A stretch of DNA of 62,149 nt. Source: an uncultured Bacteroidales bacterium (GTDB taxonomy: Bacteria > Bacteroidota > Bacteroidia > Bacteroidales > F082). The stretch covers positions 1 to 62,149 of the forward strand of contig CAJOIH010000010.1 in the NCBI GenBank assembly GCA_905234455.1. The letters are read 5' to 3'. The translations under genes and the position numbers were made by a program. The notes under the pieces were generated by a model that made no database searches, was not told the origin of the DNA, and saw only the letters and a list, made by a program, of their open reading frames with translations. Below, piece by piece: positions 24,776-33,081 of the stretch; position 1 is the first letter of the stretch, and every line of letters begins with the position of its first letter.

Positions 24776-26983
24776 TTAAAGCAGGTGGCAAGTGATGGTC
24801 AAGCCGGCCATCACGATGCTGACCATGCTCATCAGCTTGATGAGGATGTTCAGTGAAGGACCTGACGTGTCTTTGAACGGGTCGCCGACGGTGTCGCCCA
24901 CGACGGTGGCTTTATGGTTGTCGGAACCCTTGCCGCCGAAGTTGCCTTCTTCGACATACTTCTTGGCATTGTCCCAAGCACCGCCTGAGTTGGCCATGAA
25001 GACAGCCATCACGAAGCCGGTGGCGAGGCCGCCGATGAGCAGGCCGAGGACGCCGGGAACACCCAGGATGACGCCGGTGAGGATCGGGACGATGATGGCC
25101 AGGATGGAGGGCACCAGCATCTCGTGCTGGGCACCCTTGGTGGAGATGGCCACGCAGCGCTCGTAGTCGGGTTCAGCCTTGCCTTCGAGGATACCCTTAA
25201 TGGTGCTGAACTGACGGCGCACCTCTTCAACCATCTTCTGGGCGGCGCGACCCACAGCGTTCATGGTCATGCCGCAGAACACGAAGGCCATCATGGCGCC
25301 GATGAAGACACCCACAAGGACGACCGGGTTCATCAGGTTGACGTTGTAAGCCTCCATGAAGTCGATGAGCGATGCCTTGGCGGCAGCCACACCATTCGGG
25401 AGGTCTTGACCCACGCGGACCAAGGCGATCTTGATCTCTTCCACGTATGAGGCCAGCAGGGCGAGGGCGGTCAAAGCGGCGGAGCCGATGGCGAAGCCCT
25501 TGCCGGTAGCGGCGGTGGTGTTGCCGAGGGCGTCGAGGGCGTCGGTGCGCTTACGCACTTCGGGATCGAGGCCGCTCATCTCGGCGTTACCGCCAGCGTT
25601 GTCGGCGATGGGACCGTAGGCGTCGGTAGCCAAGGTGATACCCAGAGTGGAGAGCATACCCACAGCGGCGATACCGATGCCATAGAGGCCCATGGAGAGG
25701 TTCTGTGCGTTGAACTGCAGGCTGAAGCCATTGGCGCAGAGGTAGGCCAGGATGATGGCGCAACCCACGGTGACCACCGGGATGGCAGTGGAGAGCATAC
25801 CCAGACCCAGGCCGGAGATGATTACGGTAGCGGGACCGGTCTTGGAGCTTTCAGCCACCTTCTGGGTGGGCTTGTAGCTCTGCGAGGTGTAGTATTCAGT
25901 GGCCTTGCCGATGATGACGCCAGCCAGCAGACCGACGACGACCGACAGGGAGACATGCCACCACTGGTTGGTCTCGGTGCCGAACAGCCAGGCGAAGATG
26001 CCGAAGGTGGCAGCGGCGATGAGTATAGCGGCGGTGTTGGTGCCACGTGAGAGGGCGCCCAGCAGTTCCTTCATGCCGGCGTTCTCTTTGGTACGCACCA
26101 GGAAGATACCTATTAATGAGAGGAGCACACCCACGGCGGCGATGAACATCGGGGCGAGCACGGCCTTCATCTGCAGGCCTTCGACGGCTGAGGTAGCGAA
26201 GGCTGAAGCACCCAGGGCCATGGTAGCCAGGATGGAGCCGGCGTACGACTCGTACAGGTCGGCGCCCATGCCTGCGACGTCACCCACGTTGTCACCGACG
26301 TTATCGGCGATGGTGGCGGGGTTGCGCGGGTCATCCTCAGGGATGTTGAACTCGGTCTTACCCACGAGGTCGGCACCCACGTCGGCGGCCTTGGTGTAGA
26401 TGCCACCACCCACACGGGCGAACAGGGCCTGTGTGGAGGCACCCATACCGAAGGTCAGCATGGTGGTGGTGATCGTCACCAGGTCGGCTTCAGCGCCCAC
26501 CATCTCGAGGAGGCTGGTGCCTTTCAGCACGAGGAACCACACCGAGACGTCGAGCAGGGCCAGACCCACGACCACGAGACCCATCACAGCACCGGAACGG
26601 AAGGCCACCTTCAGGCCGCTGTTCAGCGAACGACGGGCTGCATTAGCGGTACGGGCCGAAGCATAGGTGGCGGTCTTCATGCCGAAGAAGCCAGCCAAGC
26701 CCGAGAAGAAACCGCCGGTCAGGAAGGCGAACCATACGATGCCGTTCTGCAAGTGGAACAGGCTCATTACAAAAAACACGATCGCCAACACGACGAAGAC
26801 GATGATGACCACCTTGTACTGTTGCTTCAGGTAGGCCATGGCGCCTTTGCGGACGTGAGCGGCAATCTTCTTCATTAAATCGGTACCCTCATCTTCCTTC
26901 ATCATTGACTTGTAGAAGAAGAAGGCGAATGCCAGCGCCAGGATGGAGGCTGCCAACACCCAATAGACTACTGATAATGACAT
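24776..26983 (-). CDS. hppA: Membrane-bound pyrophosphatase (ion-pumping), K+-dependent type
   Basis: A 735-residue integral membrane pyrophosphatase that couples pyrophosphate hydrolysis to H+ and/or Na+ export. About 16 helices. Pyrophosphate/metal motifs are intact: the DNVGDNVGDVAGMGADLYES segment (about 231-250), DAYGPIADNAGG, and the C-terminal DNAKKYVE. The key residue after GNTT is Ala (GNTTAATGKG), which marks the K+-dependent subclass; K+-independent enzymes have Lys there. Whether it pumps Na+, H+ or both is not decided here. It has its own promoter at 27026-27056 and terminator at 24691-24731. Confidence 0.96.
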   Translation of the reverse strand: MSLSVVYWVLAASILALAFAFFFYKSMMKEDEGTDLMKKIAAHVRKGAMAYLKQQYKVVIIVFVVLAIVFFVMSLFHLQNGIVWFAFLTGGFFSGLAGFFGMKTATYASARTANAARRSLNSGLKVAFRSGAVMGLVVVGLALLDVSVWFLVLKGTSLLEMVGAEADLVTITTTMLTFGMGASTQALFARVGGGIYTKAADVGADLVGKTEFNIPEDDPRNPATIADNVGDNVGDVAGMGADLYESYAGSILATMALGASAFATSAVEGLQMKAVLAPMFIAAVGVLLSLIGIFLVRTKENAGMKELLGALSRGTNTAAILIAAATFGIFAWLFGTETNQWWHVSLSVVVGLLAGVIIGKATEYYTSQSYKPTQKVAESSKTGPATVIISGLGLGMLSTAIPVVTVGCAIILAYLCANGFSLQFNAQNLSMGLYGIGIAAVGMLSTLGITLATDAYGPIADNAGGNAEMSGLDPEVRKRTDALDALGNTTAATGKGFAIGSAALTALALLASYVEEIKIALVRVGQDLPNGVAAAKASLIDFMEAYNVNLMNPVVLVGVFIGAMMAFVFCGMTMNAVGRAAQKMVEEVRRQFSTIKGILEGKAEPDYERCVAISTKGAQHEMLVPSILAIIVPILTGVILGVPGVLGLLIGGLATGFVMAVFMANSGGAWDNAKKYVEEGNFGGKGSDNHKATVVGDTVGDPFKDTSGPSLNILIKLMSMVSIVMAGLTITCHLL

Positions 26984-27025
26984 AGAGTTATAGATTTAAA
27001 GATTTAAGATTTTCAAAACAATCTA

Positions 27026-27056
27026 CAAAAATAGAAAGGTTTCCCTAGAATTCAAA
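27026..27056 (-). promoter_or_regulatory. hppA promoter
   Basis: Minus strand TTTG (27053-27056), exactly 19 bp, then TATTTTTG (27026-27033), a textbook Bacteroides-type promoter 42 bp ahead of the hppA ATG. Confidence 0.75.
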
Positions 27057-27093
27057 GACAATTTTCAAAAAATTCAGGGGTACTCATTTTTTC

Positions 27094-27124
27094 TTGGCGG
27101 TGTCAGGAAATATTCCTATTTTTG
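27094..27124 (+). promoter_or_regulatory. Promoter of the nuclease-nupG-thyA-folA operon
   Basis: TTG (27094-27096), 20 bp, TATTTTTG (27117-27124), 45 bp before the ATG at 27170. Diverges from the hppA promoter. Confidence 0.7.
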
Positions 27125-27169
27125 GCATTTGAAGGGAAGAAGGTTTTCTTCCGACCTATTACACTGAAA

Positions 27170-27751
27170 ATGAACAAAATCGCATTAGAGATCAAGGAGC
27201 TTTTGTACAGCCAGTCGTCGAGCGGCGCCTATGTGCTCATCCTGGGCGACAACCAATCAAGGCGCAGGCTGCCCATCGTCATCGGCACCAACGAGGCCCA
27301 GGCCATCGCCATGGGACTGGAGGGCAACCAGCCTTCGAGGCCCCTCACCCACGACCTTTTCAAGAGCTTCGCGTTGCATTACGACGTCGACCTGGTCGAG
27401 GTGGTCATCACCCGTTTCCTCGACGGGGTGTTTTACGCCACGCTGGTCTGCAAGCAGGGCGACGACTTCTCGATGATCGACGCGCGACCTTCTGACGCCA
27501 TCGCGCTGGCCGTGCGATTCAACTGTCCCATCTCGGCCTACGAGTCGGTGATGAATGAGGCCGGCATCGAGATGGAGGAAGCTGAGGAGGCGGACACCGT
27601 CGTCCCTCAGATACCCGAGGAGGAATCGCCCGAGGAGCACCTCGACAGTCTTACTGTGGAACAGCTCCAACAGCTGCTCGACATGGCCATCGAAGAGGAG
27701 AACTACGAGAAAGCCGCCGAGCTCCGCGATTTGATTAATAGCAAATCTTAA
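27170..27751 (+). CDS. Bifunctional nuclease (DUF151) domain protein with UVR tail
   Basis: A 193-residue protein. Residues about 5-135 are the bifunctional nuclease (BFN/DUF151) fold with LVLILGDNQSRRRLPIVIG-like sequence, DARPSDAIALAVR (about 105-117) as the family hallmark. After an acidic linker, residues about 155-190 form a UVR (UvrB/UvrC) motif, LLDMAIEEENYEKAAELRDLI. This combination is common in Bacteroidota; the cellular role is not established, though UVR domains bind UvrA/B-type partners. The ATG at 27170 is chosen because the upstream frame begins inside the promoter. First gene of a four-gene operon. Confidence 0.9.
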   Translation: MNKIALEIKELLYSQSSSGAYVLILGDNQSRRRLPIVIGTNEAQAIAMGLEGNQPSRPLTHDLFKSFALHYDVDLVEVVITRFLDGVFYATLVCKQGDDFSMIDARPSDAIALAVRFNCPISAYESVMNEAGIEMEEAEEADTVVPQIPEEESPEEHLDSLTVEQLQQLLDMAIEEENYEKAAELRDLINSKS

Positions 27752-27761
27752 CATTTGAAAT

Positions 27762-29042
27762 ATGAAAGGCATTAAATTCAGACTCATTGTGATGAACTTC
27801 CTGATCTTCGCGGTCTGGGGAGCTTATCTCTGCTCGTTGGGCATCTATCTCGGCCGTGTAGGCATGGGCGCCCACATCGGAAGATTCTTCGCCATCCAAG
27901 GCATCGTTTCCCTCTTCATGCCCACCCTCATCGGCATCATCGCCGACCGTTGGGTGCCCGCGCAGAAGATGCTGGGCATCTGCCATTTCCTGGCCGCCAT
28001 CTTCATGGGCATGGCCGGCTACATGGGCATGAAATACGGCAACGACATCACCTTCGGCCAGATCTTCCCATGGTACGCGTTGAGCGTGGCCTTCTTCATG
28101 CCCACCATCGCGTTGGGTAACTCCGTATCCTACAACGCCTTGAACCAGGCCGGTCTGGACACGGTGAAGGCCTTCCCTCCCATCCGCGTGTTCGGCACCA
28201 TCGGCTTCATCCTCTCCATGTGGATCGTGAACTTCACAGGGTTCAAGGACAACTACATGCAGCTGTTCGTCTCGGCCGCCTGGGGCATCATCCTCGGCTT
28301 TTACGCCTTCACGCTGCCCAACTGCCCCGTCAACAAAAACGTGGAGAGCAAGTCGTTCGTTGATACCTTCGGCCTGCGCGCCTTCTCCCTGTTCAAGGAC
28401 TCCAAGATGTGCATCTTCTTCATCTTCTCGTTCCTCCTGGGCATGTGCCTGCAGGTGACCAACGGCTTTGCTACGCCTTATCTCGACGCTTTCGGCGCCG
28501 ACCCGCAGTACGCCAACGCCTTCGCAGTGAAGAACAACGTGTTCCTTTCATCGATTTCACAGATTTCGGAGACCCTCTGCATCCTTTTGATTCCCTTCTT
28601 CCTGAAGAAGTTCGGCATCAAGAAGGTAATGCTCATCGCCTTCATCGCTTGGGCCTTGCGTTTCTTCTTCCTCGGCGCAGGCTATCCCACCGGTTTCGGA
28701 CTGGTGCTGCTCATCCTCTCGATGATCGTCTATGGCGTGGCCTTCGACTTCTTCAACATCAGCGGCTCACTCTTCGTTGACCAGAACACCGATGTGAGCA
28801 TCCGTTCGAGCGCCCAAGGCGTGTTCATGATGATGACCAACGGCTTTGGTGCCACCATCGGCTCCTATTGCGCCCAAGCCGTCGTGAACCGCTTGGTATT
28901 GAACCCCGCCATCGCCGACCCGACCTTCAACATCATGAACGGTTGGGCCCACGCCTGGTATGTGTTCGCCGCCTTCGCCCTGGTGGTCGGCATCCTGTTT
29001 GCCATCCTGTTTAAATACAAACACACCCCCAACCAAGCCTAA
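27762..29042 (+). CDS. Nucleoside:H+ symporter family permease (NupG/XapB-like MFS)
   Basis: A 426-residue, 12-helix transporter of the major facilitator superfamily, nucleoside:H+ symporter branch. It begins FRLIVMNFLIFAVWGAYLCSLGIYLGR and has SLFMPTLIGIIADRWVPAQKML in the 2/3 loop, the family pattern of E. coli NupG/XapB (418 residues). It would import nucleosides for salvage, which fits the downstream thymidylate synthase and dihydrofolate reductase genes. It starts 10 bp after the nuclease gene. Its stop codon lies within one arm of a 14-bp inverted repeat. Confidence 0.92.
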   Translation: MKGIKFRLIVMNFLIFAVWGAYLCSLGIYLGRVGMGAHIGRFFAIQGIVSLFMPTLIGIIADRWVPAQKMLGICHFLAAIFMGMAGYMGMKYGNDITFGQIFPWYALSVAFFMPTIALGNSVSYNALNQAGLDTVKAFPPIRVFGTIGFILSMWIVNFTGFKDNYMQLFVSAAWGIILGFYAFTLPNCPVNKNVESKSFVDTFGLRAFSLFKDSKMCIFFIFSFLLGMCLQVTNGFATPYLDAFGADPQYANAFAVKNNVFLSSISQISETLCILLIPFFLKKFGIKKVMLIAFIAWALRFFFLGAGYPTGFGLVLLILSMIVYGVAFDFFNISGSLFVDQNTDVSIRSSAQGVFMMMTNGFGATIGSYCAQAVVNRLVLNPAIADPTFNIMNGWAHAWYVFAAFALVVGILFAILFKYKHTPNQA

Positions 29043-29054
29043 CTCCTCACTCCC

Positions 29055-29882
29055 ATGAAACAGTATCTAGACCTGCTTCAGCATATTTTGGATCACGGCG
29101 TCCAGAAAGGCGACCGCACTGGCACGGGTACCATCAGTGTGTTCGGCTACCAGATGCGTTTCGACTTGTCGGAGGGCTTCCCCTTGGTGACCACCAAGAA
29201 GGTCCACCTGAAGTCGATCATCTATGAGCTGCTGTGGCTGCTGAGCGGCGATACCAACATACAGTATCTCCACGACCACAAGGTCTCGATTTGGGACGAG
29301 TGGGCCGACGCCAATGGCGACCTGGGTCCCGTGTATGGGGCCCAATGGCGCAACTGGAACAACGAGGGCATCGACCAAATCAAAGAGGTGGTGAAGAGCA
29401 TCAAGGAGAACCCCAACAGCCGCCGGCACATCGTCACCGCCTGGAATCCCAGCGTTTTACCTGATGAGCATGAAAAGAACTTCGCCGCCAACGTGGCTGC
29501 CGGCAAAGCAGCACTTCCCCCTTGTCACGCCTTCTTCCAGTTCTATGTGGCCGAGGGCAAACTATCTTGCCAGCTCTACCAACGCAGCGCCGACGTGTTC
29601 CTGGGAGTGCCGTTCAACATCGCTTCCTATGCCCTCCTCACCATGATGATGGCGCAAGTATGCGGCTTGCAGCCGGGCGAGTTCGTCCACACCTTCGGCG
29701 ATGTGCATATCTACAACAACCTCATCGAGCAGGTGAAGACCCAGCTGTCAAGGGAACCACGACCGCTGCCCACCATGCTTTTGAATCCCGAAGTAAAGGA
29801 CATTTTTGAATTCAAATACGAAGATTTCACATTAATCAATTATAACCCTTATCCAGCAATCAAAGGCGAAGTATCTATATGA
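29055..29882 (+). CDS. thyA: Thymidylate synthase
   Basis: A 275-residue folate-dependent enzyme converting dUMP to dTMP. Signatures: [21 protein letters not shown] (about 16-36, dUMP phosphate Arg), YGAQWRNW, the catalytic Cys in [12 protein letters not shown] (about residue 157), [16 protein letters not shown], and the C-terminal [10 protein letters not shown]. It is about 11 residues longer than the E. coli enzyme because of an insert ([14 protein letters not shown]) just before the catalytic loop. It overlaps folA by 4 bp, the usual thyA-folA pairing that recycles dihydrofolate. Confidence 0.97.
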   Translation: MKQYLDLLQHILDHGVQKGDRTGTGTISVFGYQMRFDLSEGFPLVTTKKVHLKSIIYELLWLLSGDTNIQYLHDHKVSIWDEWADANGDLGPVYGAQWRNWNNEGIDQIKEVVKSIKENPNSRRHIVTAWNPSVLPDEHEKNFAANVAAGKAALPPCHAFFQFYVAEGKLSCQLYQRSADVFLGVPFNIASYALLTMMMAQVCGLQPGEFVHTFGDVHIYNNLIEQVKTQLSREPRPLPTMLLNPEVKDIFEFKYEDFTLINYNPYPAIKGEVSI

Positions 29883-30370
29883 CTCTATCAATTATCGTAG
29901 CGATGGCCAAAAACAGAGCCATCGGCATCAACAACCAGCTGATCTGGCATAACAGCAACGACTTGAAGCACTTCAAGGAGGTGACCCTGGGACACTGCGT
30001 CATCATGGGCCACAACACCTGGCTCTCGCTGCCGGGACAGAAGGCCTTGCCTAACCGCCGCAACATCATCATCTCCGACCGCCTCGACGAGGCACCGGAG
30101 AACTTCGAACTGGCCCTCTCCATCCCCGAAGCGCTGCAGATGGTGGAAGACGAAGAAGAGGTCTTCATCATGGGCGGCGGCAGCATCTACGAGCAGTTCC
30201 TTCCCAAGGCCGACAGGCTGTATCTGACGCGGCTCGACAAGGAGTTCGAAGCCGATACCTACTTCCCCTACATCAACTTCGAGAATTGGGAACTGGTCGA
30301 CTTGAAGGTCATCGACGACGACCCACAAGTCGATTATTCTTACCGGTTTGAGGTTTGGGAGAGGAAGTGA
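29879..30370 (+). CDS. folA: Dihydrofolate reductase
   Basis: A 163-residue NADPH-dependent reductase regenerating tetrahydrofolate. Family landmarks: [21 protein letters not shown] (about 3-23), the substrate Asp in NDLKHFK (about 26-32), [10 protein letters not shown] and the glycine motif [11 protein letters not shown] (about 98-108). An oddity is M-G-H-N-T at about 41-45 where most enzymes have M-G-R-x-T; that Arg contacts the NADPH 2'-phosphate in E. coli DHFR. Cofactor or inhibitor binding might differ (inference). Last gene of its operon, followed by a strong bidirectional terminator. Confidence 0.95.
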   Translation: MTLSIIVAMAKNRAIGINNQLIWHNSNDLKHFKEVTLGHCVIMGHNTWLSLPGQKALPNRRNIIISDRLDEAPENFELALSIPEALQMVEDEEEVFIMGGGSIYEQFLPKADRLYLTRLDKEFEADTYFPYINFENWELVDLKVIDDDPQVDYSYRFEVWERK

Positions 30371-30401
30371 GGAGTTAGGAGTGAGGAGTAAAAACAACAA
30401 A

Positions 30402-30438
30402 AAAATGCGGAACTCGGGTGGACCGGGTTCCGCATTTT
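30402..30438. terminator. Bidirectional terminator between folA and the C10 protease operon
   Basis: A 16-bp stem (arms 30402-30417 and 30423-30438, one G-U wobble) with a 5-base loop, A-run on one side and T-run on the other. It serves folA on the plus strand and the protease operon on the minus strand. Confidence 0.9.
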
Positions 30439-30458
30439 GATTAATGACTTACGTCTTC

Positions 30459-33050
30459 TTACTTGATCACAGAGACTCTCTGGATGCTTTCGCCGTTGGC
30501 GGTAACGACCTTCACCATATAGATGCCGGTCTCCACCTTGCCAAGGCTAATGACGGCGTTGTCGCCATTGCATTCCTGGTGATGGACCAGTTGACCCAAG
30601 GCGTTGTACACCATCACCTGCTGGAGGTTCTCACCTTCGATGGTGAAGCTGTCGCGGGTCGGGTTCGGGTAGAGGCTCACGCTCGAGGCGAACTCGTTGA
30701 CACCAGTGGTCGAGAAGAAGATCTTCACGAAATACTCGTTGCCATACATGGCCTTGAAAGGAGCCGAGGTGCAGTCGATACTCTGATATACGGCGACCAC
30801 CTTGTAGTAGTACCAAATGCCTTCATTCAGCGACTTGGTCTCTTTGTACTCGGTCTTGTTGGCGCCCAACACCTTGGCACGCTCCCATTCGCCATCGTCG
30901 CCCTCCCTACGGTAGACGATGAAACCGCTAAGATTCTCGTTCTCGGGTCTTTCCCAAGTGATAATAGGTTTGCCGCTAGTCTGCAAGGTGTACCAGAGGT
31001 TGTAGCCCGGGTCGCAACCTTCGCCGGTAGTACCACAGGCTTCATTTGAAGGTTCCGACTCACCACCGTCGCAGAGCACGCACACCTGGTAGCAGTGGCC
31101 ACCTTGGTCGGCATCCTCGTCGACATACGAGTTGGTCTGGGCCAGTTCGAAGAGATAACCGTCGCGATAAATGTTGTAGCCATAACCGGGATTGCTCACG
31201 CCTTCCCAGGTAAGGGACACCTTGCCATCGACCACCTCAGCGAAGAGCTCGCCGGGATATTCACACTGCATGGTGCTGGTGCAACCGTTGTTGCCAGTAT
31301 AGAAGTAGCCGCTGGGGATATTGGTCGACTCACCCTGAGCGAATTCATAAACGGTATTGCCATTGGCATCCTTGATCTTGATGCTGAGGGTCACAGGCTC
31401 GGAACCTTCCTTCCAGGCGAAGAACACCCTACCCAAAGTCACATTGAAATTGATGGTGGCGGGGTTGTTGTTGGTCATGGTGAAGTTGGTGATTTCGCGG
31501 CCAGCACCATCGTAGACGTAAACGGCACCGCCTTTCCATCCCTGCATGGCAGAAGCGGTGACGACCGCCTTCCACTCGCAGGTGGGACCGAACGACTCGG
31601 AGGTAACGGCGGCAGCGCCTTTCACGCCTTCCACCATAGCGTAGACACGATACTCGAAAGTGCTGTAGCAAGGAACCGTTTCATCCACAAAGCTCATATT
31701 GGCACCCGGAGCCGGGTTGTCAACCGTATAGATGGTCTTGCCATCTCTCGTCACGACGATCTGGTCGATAGCGCTGAGGTTCACGTTGGTCATGGTCTTG
31801 CTGGGATTGGTCCAGGTAATGGTGGCCGACTGGGCAATGTCACTGGTCTTGGTGGCAACCAGGTTGGAAGGAGCCTGGGCTGTGGTATTGTACACATGGG
31901 AGGGCACAAAGTTGAAGATGGCAGCCGCCTGCGAGGCGTAGTCGATGGCATCGACGGCATAATAGTCGTCGTCGGAACCGCTCCAGCCGAAGTTGAAGTG
32001 GATGAGGTCGTTCTCATCGTAGCCGTCGGCAACGAAGGCGTGACCGCCGCTGGAGCTCTGGCCTGAATAGTACACCGGGCGACCGAGGTCGAACTCGGCT
32101 TTCAGCATGTTGACCCAGTTGGTGAGGGTGAATGAGCTTCTGTTCTTCTTCACGCAGTAGTCGTAGTCGAAATAGCTGTTCATGGCGCCGGGAACGATGT
32201 CGGAATAGGTTCCGCTACCATCCCAGTCGTAAGTCATGTCAGTGGCGACGCCGCAGTGGTACAGCAGCAAAGCAACAGCCTCGATCTGTTCCTGTGAGGC
32301 GTTGCTCAGCGATCTCGGCATCAGATCCCACTGGTAGGTGGTGGCGCCGAAGTTGGCCGACTGGACACCATAGTTATAATAGGTGGGACCATAGCCGATG
32401 CAGTTGTAGGAGTGGCTTCCCTCGCCTTGGAGCGGAGCATCCCAGTGTTTCATCAGCTGACCCATGGCCGTGGCCACGCAACCGGCATAGCAACGTCCGC
32501 CGGGAGCTTGTGAGATGTGTTGGGGGTTGGCATTGGCCGGCACCTGAGGAGCATAGAGGTTATAGGGGCTGTCCTGGTTCCAACGGGTCCACACCAGCGG
32601 CTCCACGCTATTGCCCCTTTGGTTGCTCAGACGGCCGTATGTCCTGAGGGTCTCCCATTCAGCGGCGATTTCCGGCGTGGGAGCAATGTTCTTTTCAATG
32701 GCATAGCTGATGCTGTTCTTATAGGTCTCAAGCATGTACATGGCGCCATTGTAGGGGTTGCTGGAGTCGAAGTTGCCATTCACGGAATAGCCGAGGATGG
32801 GACGCACGTTATCGGTGGCGGAGACCAGCACGAAACCGGTGGTACCCACATTGAAAACGTAAACACAGGCCTCTCCCCTGTCGGAAGTCACCGTGTAAGT
32901 CAATTCCAGATCAGCACCTCTGGTCTGCTCGAATTTGGTCTGGACAAACTTTTTGCCCAGCGATTTGGCCGTATTCATGTCGATGGGACCGGCAAATGCG
33001 GCACCAAAAGCAAGGGCCACGGCCATGATTAACAAAACAGTTTTTTTCAT
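30459..33050 (-). CDS. C10 (streptopain-like) cysteine protease with T9SS sorting domain, copy 1
   Basis: An 863-residue secreted protease. Signal peptide 1-20; Spi/C10 propeptide (about 22-135) with FVLVSATDNVRPILGYS; C10 catalytic domain with Cys191 in YAGCVATAMGQLMKHW and His337 in SGGHAFVADGY, then HFNFGWSG. After an Fn3-like stretch (about 395-485), an un-named ~100-residue module (491-590, starting CEWKAVV...MQGWKGG) follows, then two Fn3-like segments, and a type A T9SS domain from about 790 (YPNPTRDSFTI...VMVYNALGQLV). It is exported by the Por system and probably degrades host or dietary protein. Last of three tandem paralogues. Confidence 0.93.
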   Translation of the reverse strand: MKKTVLLIMAVALAFGAAFAGPIDMNTAKSLGKKFVQTKFEQTRGADLELTYTVTSDRGEACVYVFNVGTTGFVLVSATDNVRPILGYSVNGNFDSSNPYNGAMYMLETYKNSISYAIEKNIAPTPEIAAEWETLRTYGRLSNQRGNSVEPLVWTRWNQDSPYNLYAPQVPANANPQHISQAPGGRCYAGCVATAMGQLMKHWDAPLQGEGSHSYNCIGYGPTYYNYGVQSANFGATTYQWDLMPRSLSNASQEQIEAVALLLYHCGVATDMTYDWDGSGTYSDIVPGAMNSYFDYDYCVKKNRSSFTLTNWVNMLKAEFDLGRPVYYSGQSSSGGHAFVADGYDENDLIHFNFGWSGSDDDYYAVDAIDYASQAAAIFNFVPSHVYNTTAQAPSNLVATKTSDIAQSATITWTNPSKTMTNVNLSAIDQIVVTRDGKTIYTVDNPAPGANMSFVDETVPCYSTFEYRVYAMVEGVKGAAAVTSESFGPTCEWKAVVTASAMQGWKGGAVYVYDGAGREITNFTMTNNNPATINFNVTLGRVFFAWKEGSEPVTLSIKIKDANGNTVYEFAQGESTNIPSGYFYTGNNGCTSTMQCEYPGELFAEVVDGKVSLTWEGVSNPGYGYNIYRDGYLFELAQTNSYVDEDADQGGHCYQVCVLCDGGESEPSNEACGTTGEGCDPGYNLWYTLQTSGKPIITWERPENENLSGFIVYRREGDDGEWERAKVLGANKTEYKETKSLNEGIWYYYKVVAVYQSIDCTSAPFKAMYGNEYFVKIFFSTTGVNEFASSVSLYPNPTRDSFTIEGENLQQVMVYNALGQLVHHQECNGDNAVISLGKVETGIYMVKVVTANGESIQRVSVIK

Positions 33051-33081
33051 TGTTAAGATAATTAATTAATACTAAATGATT

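Noticed and set aside
32132..32647. Plus-strand 171-codon frame antisense to the first C10 gene
   Set aside because: Arg/Ser/Trp-rich shadow translation without a start signal or recognisable fold.
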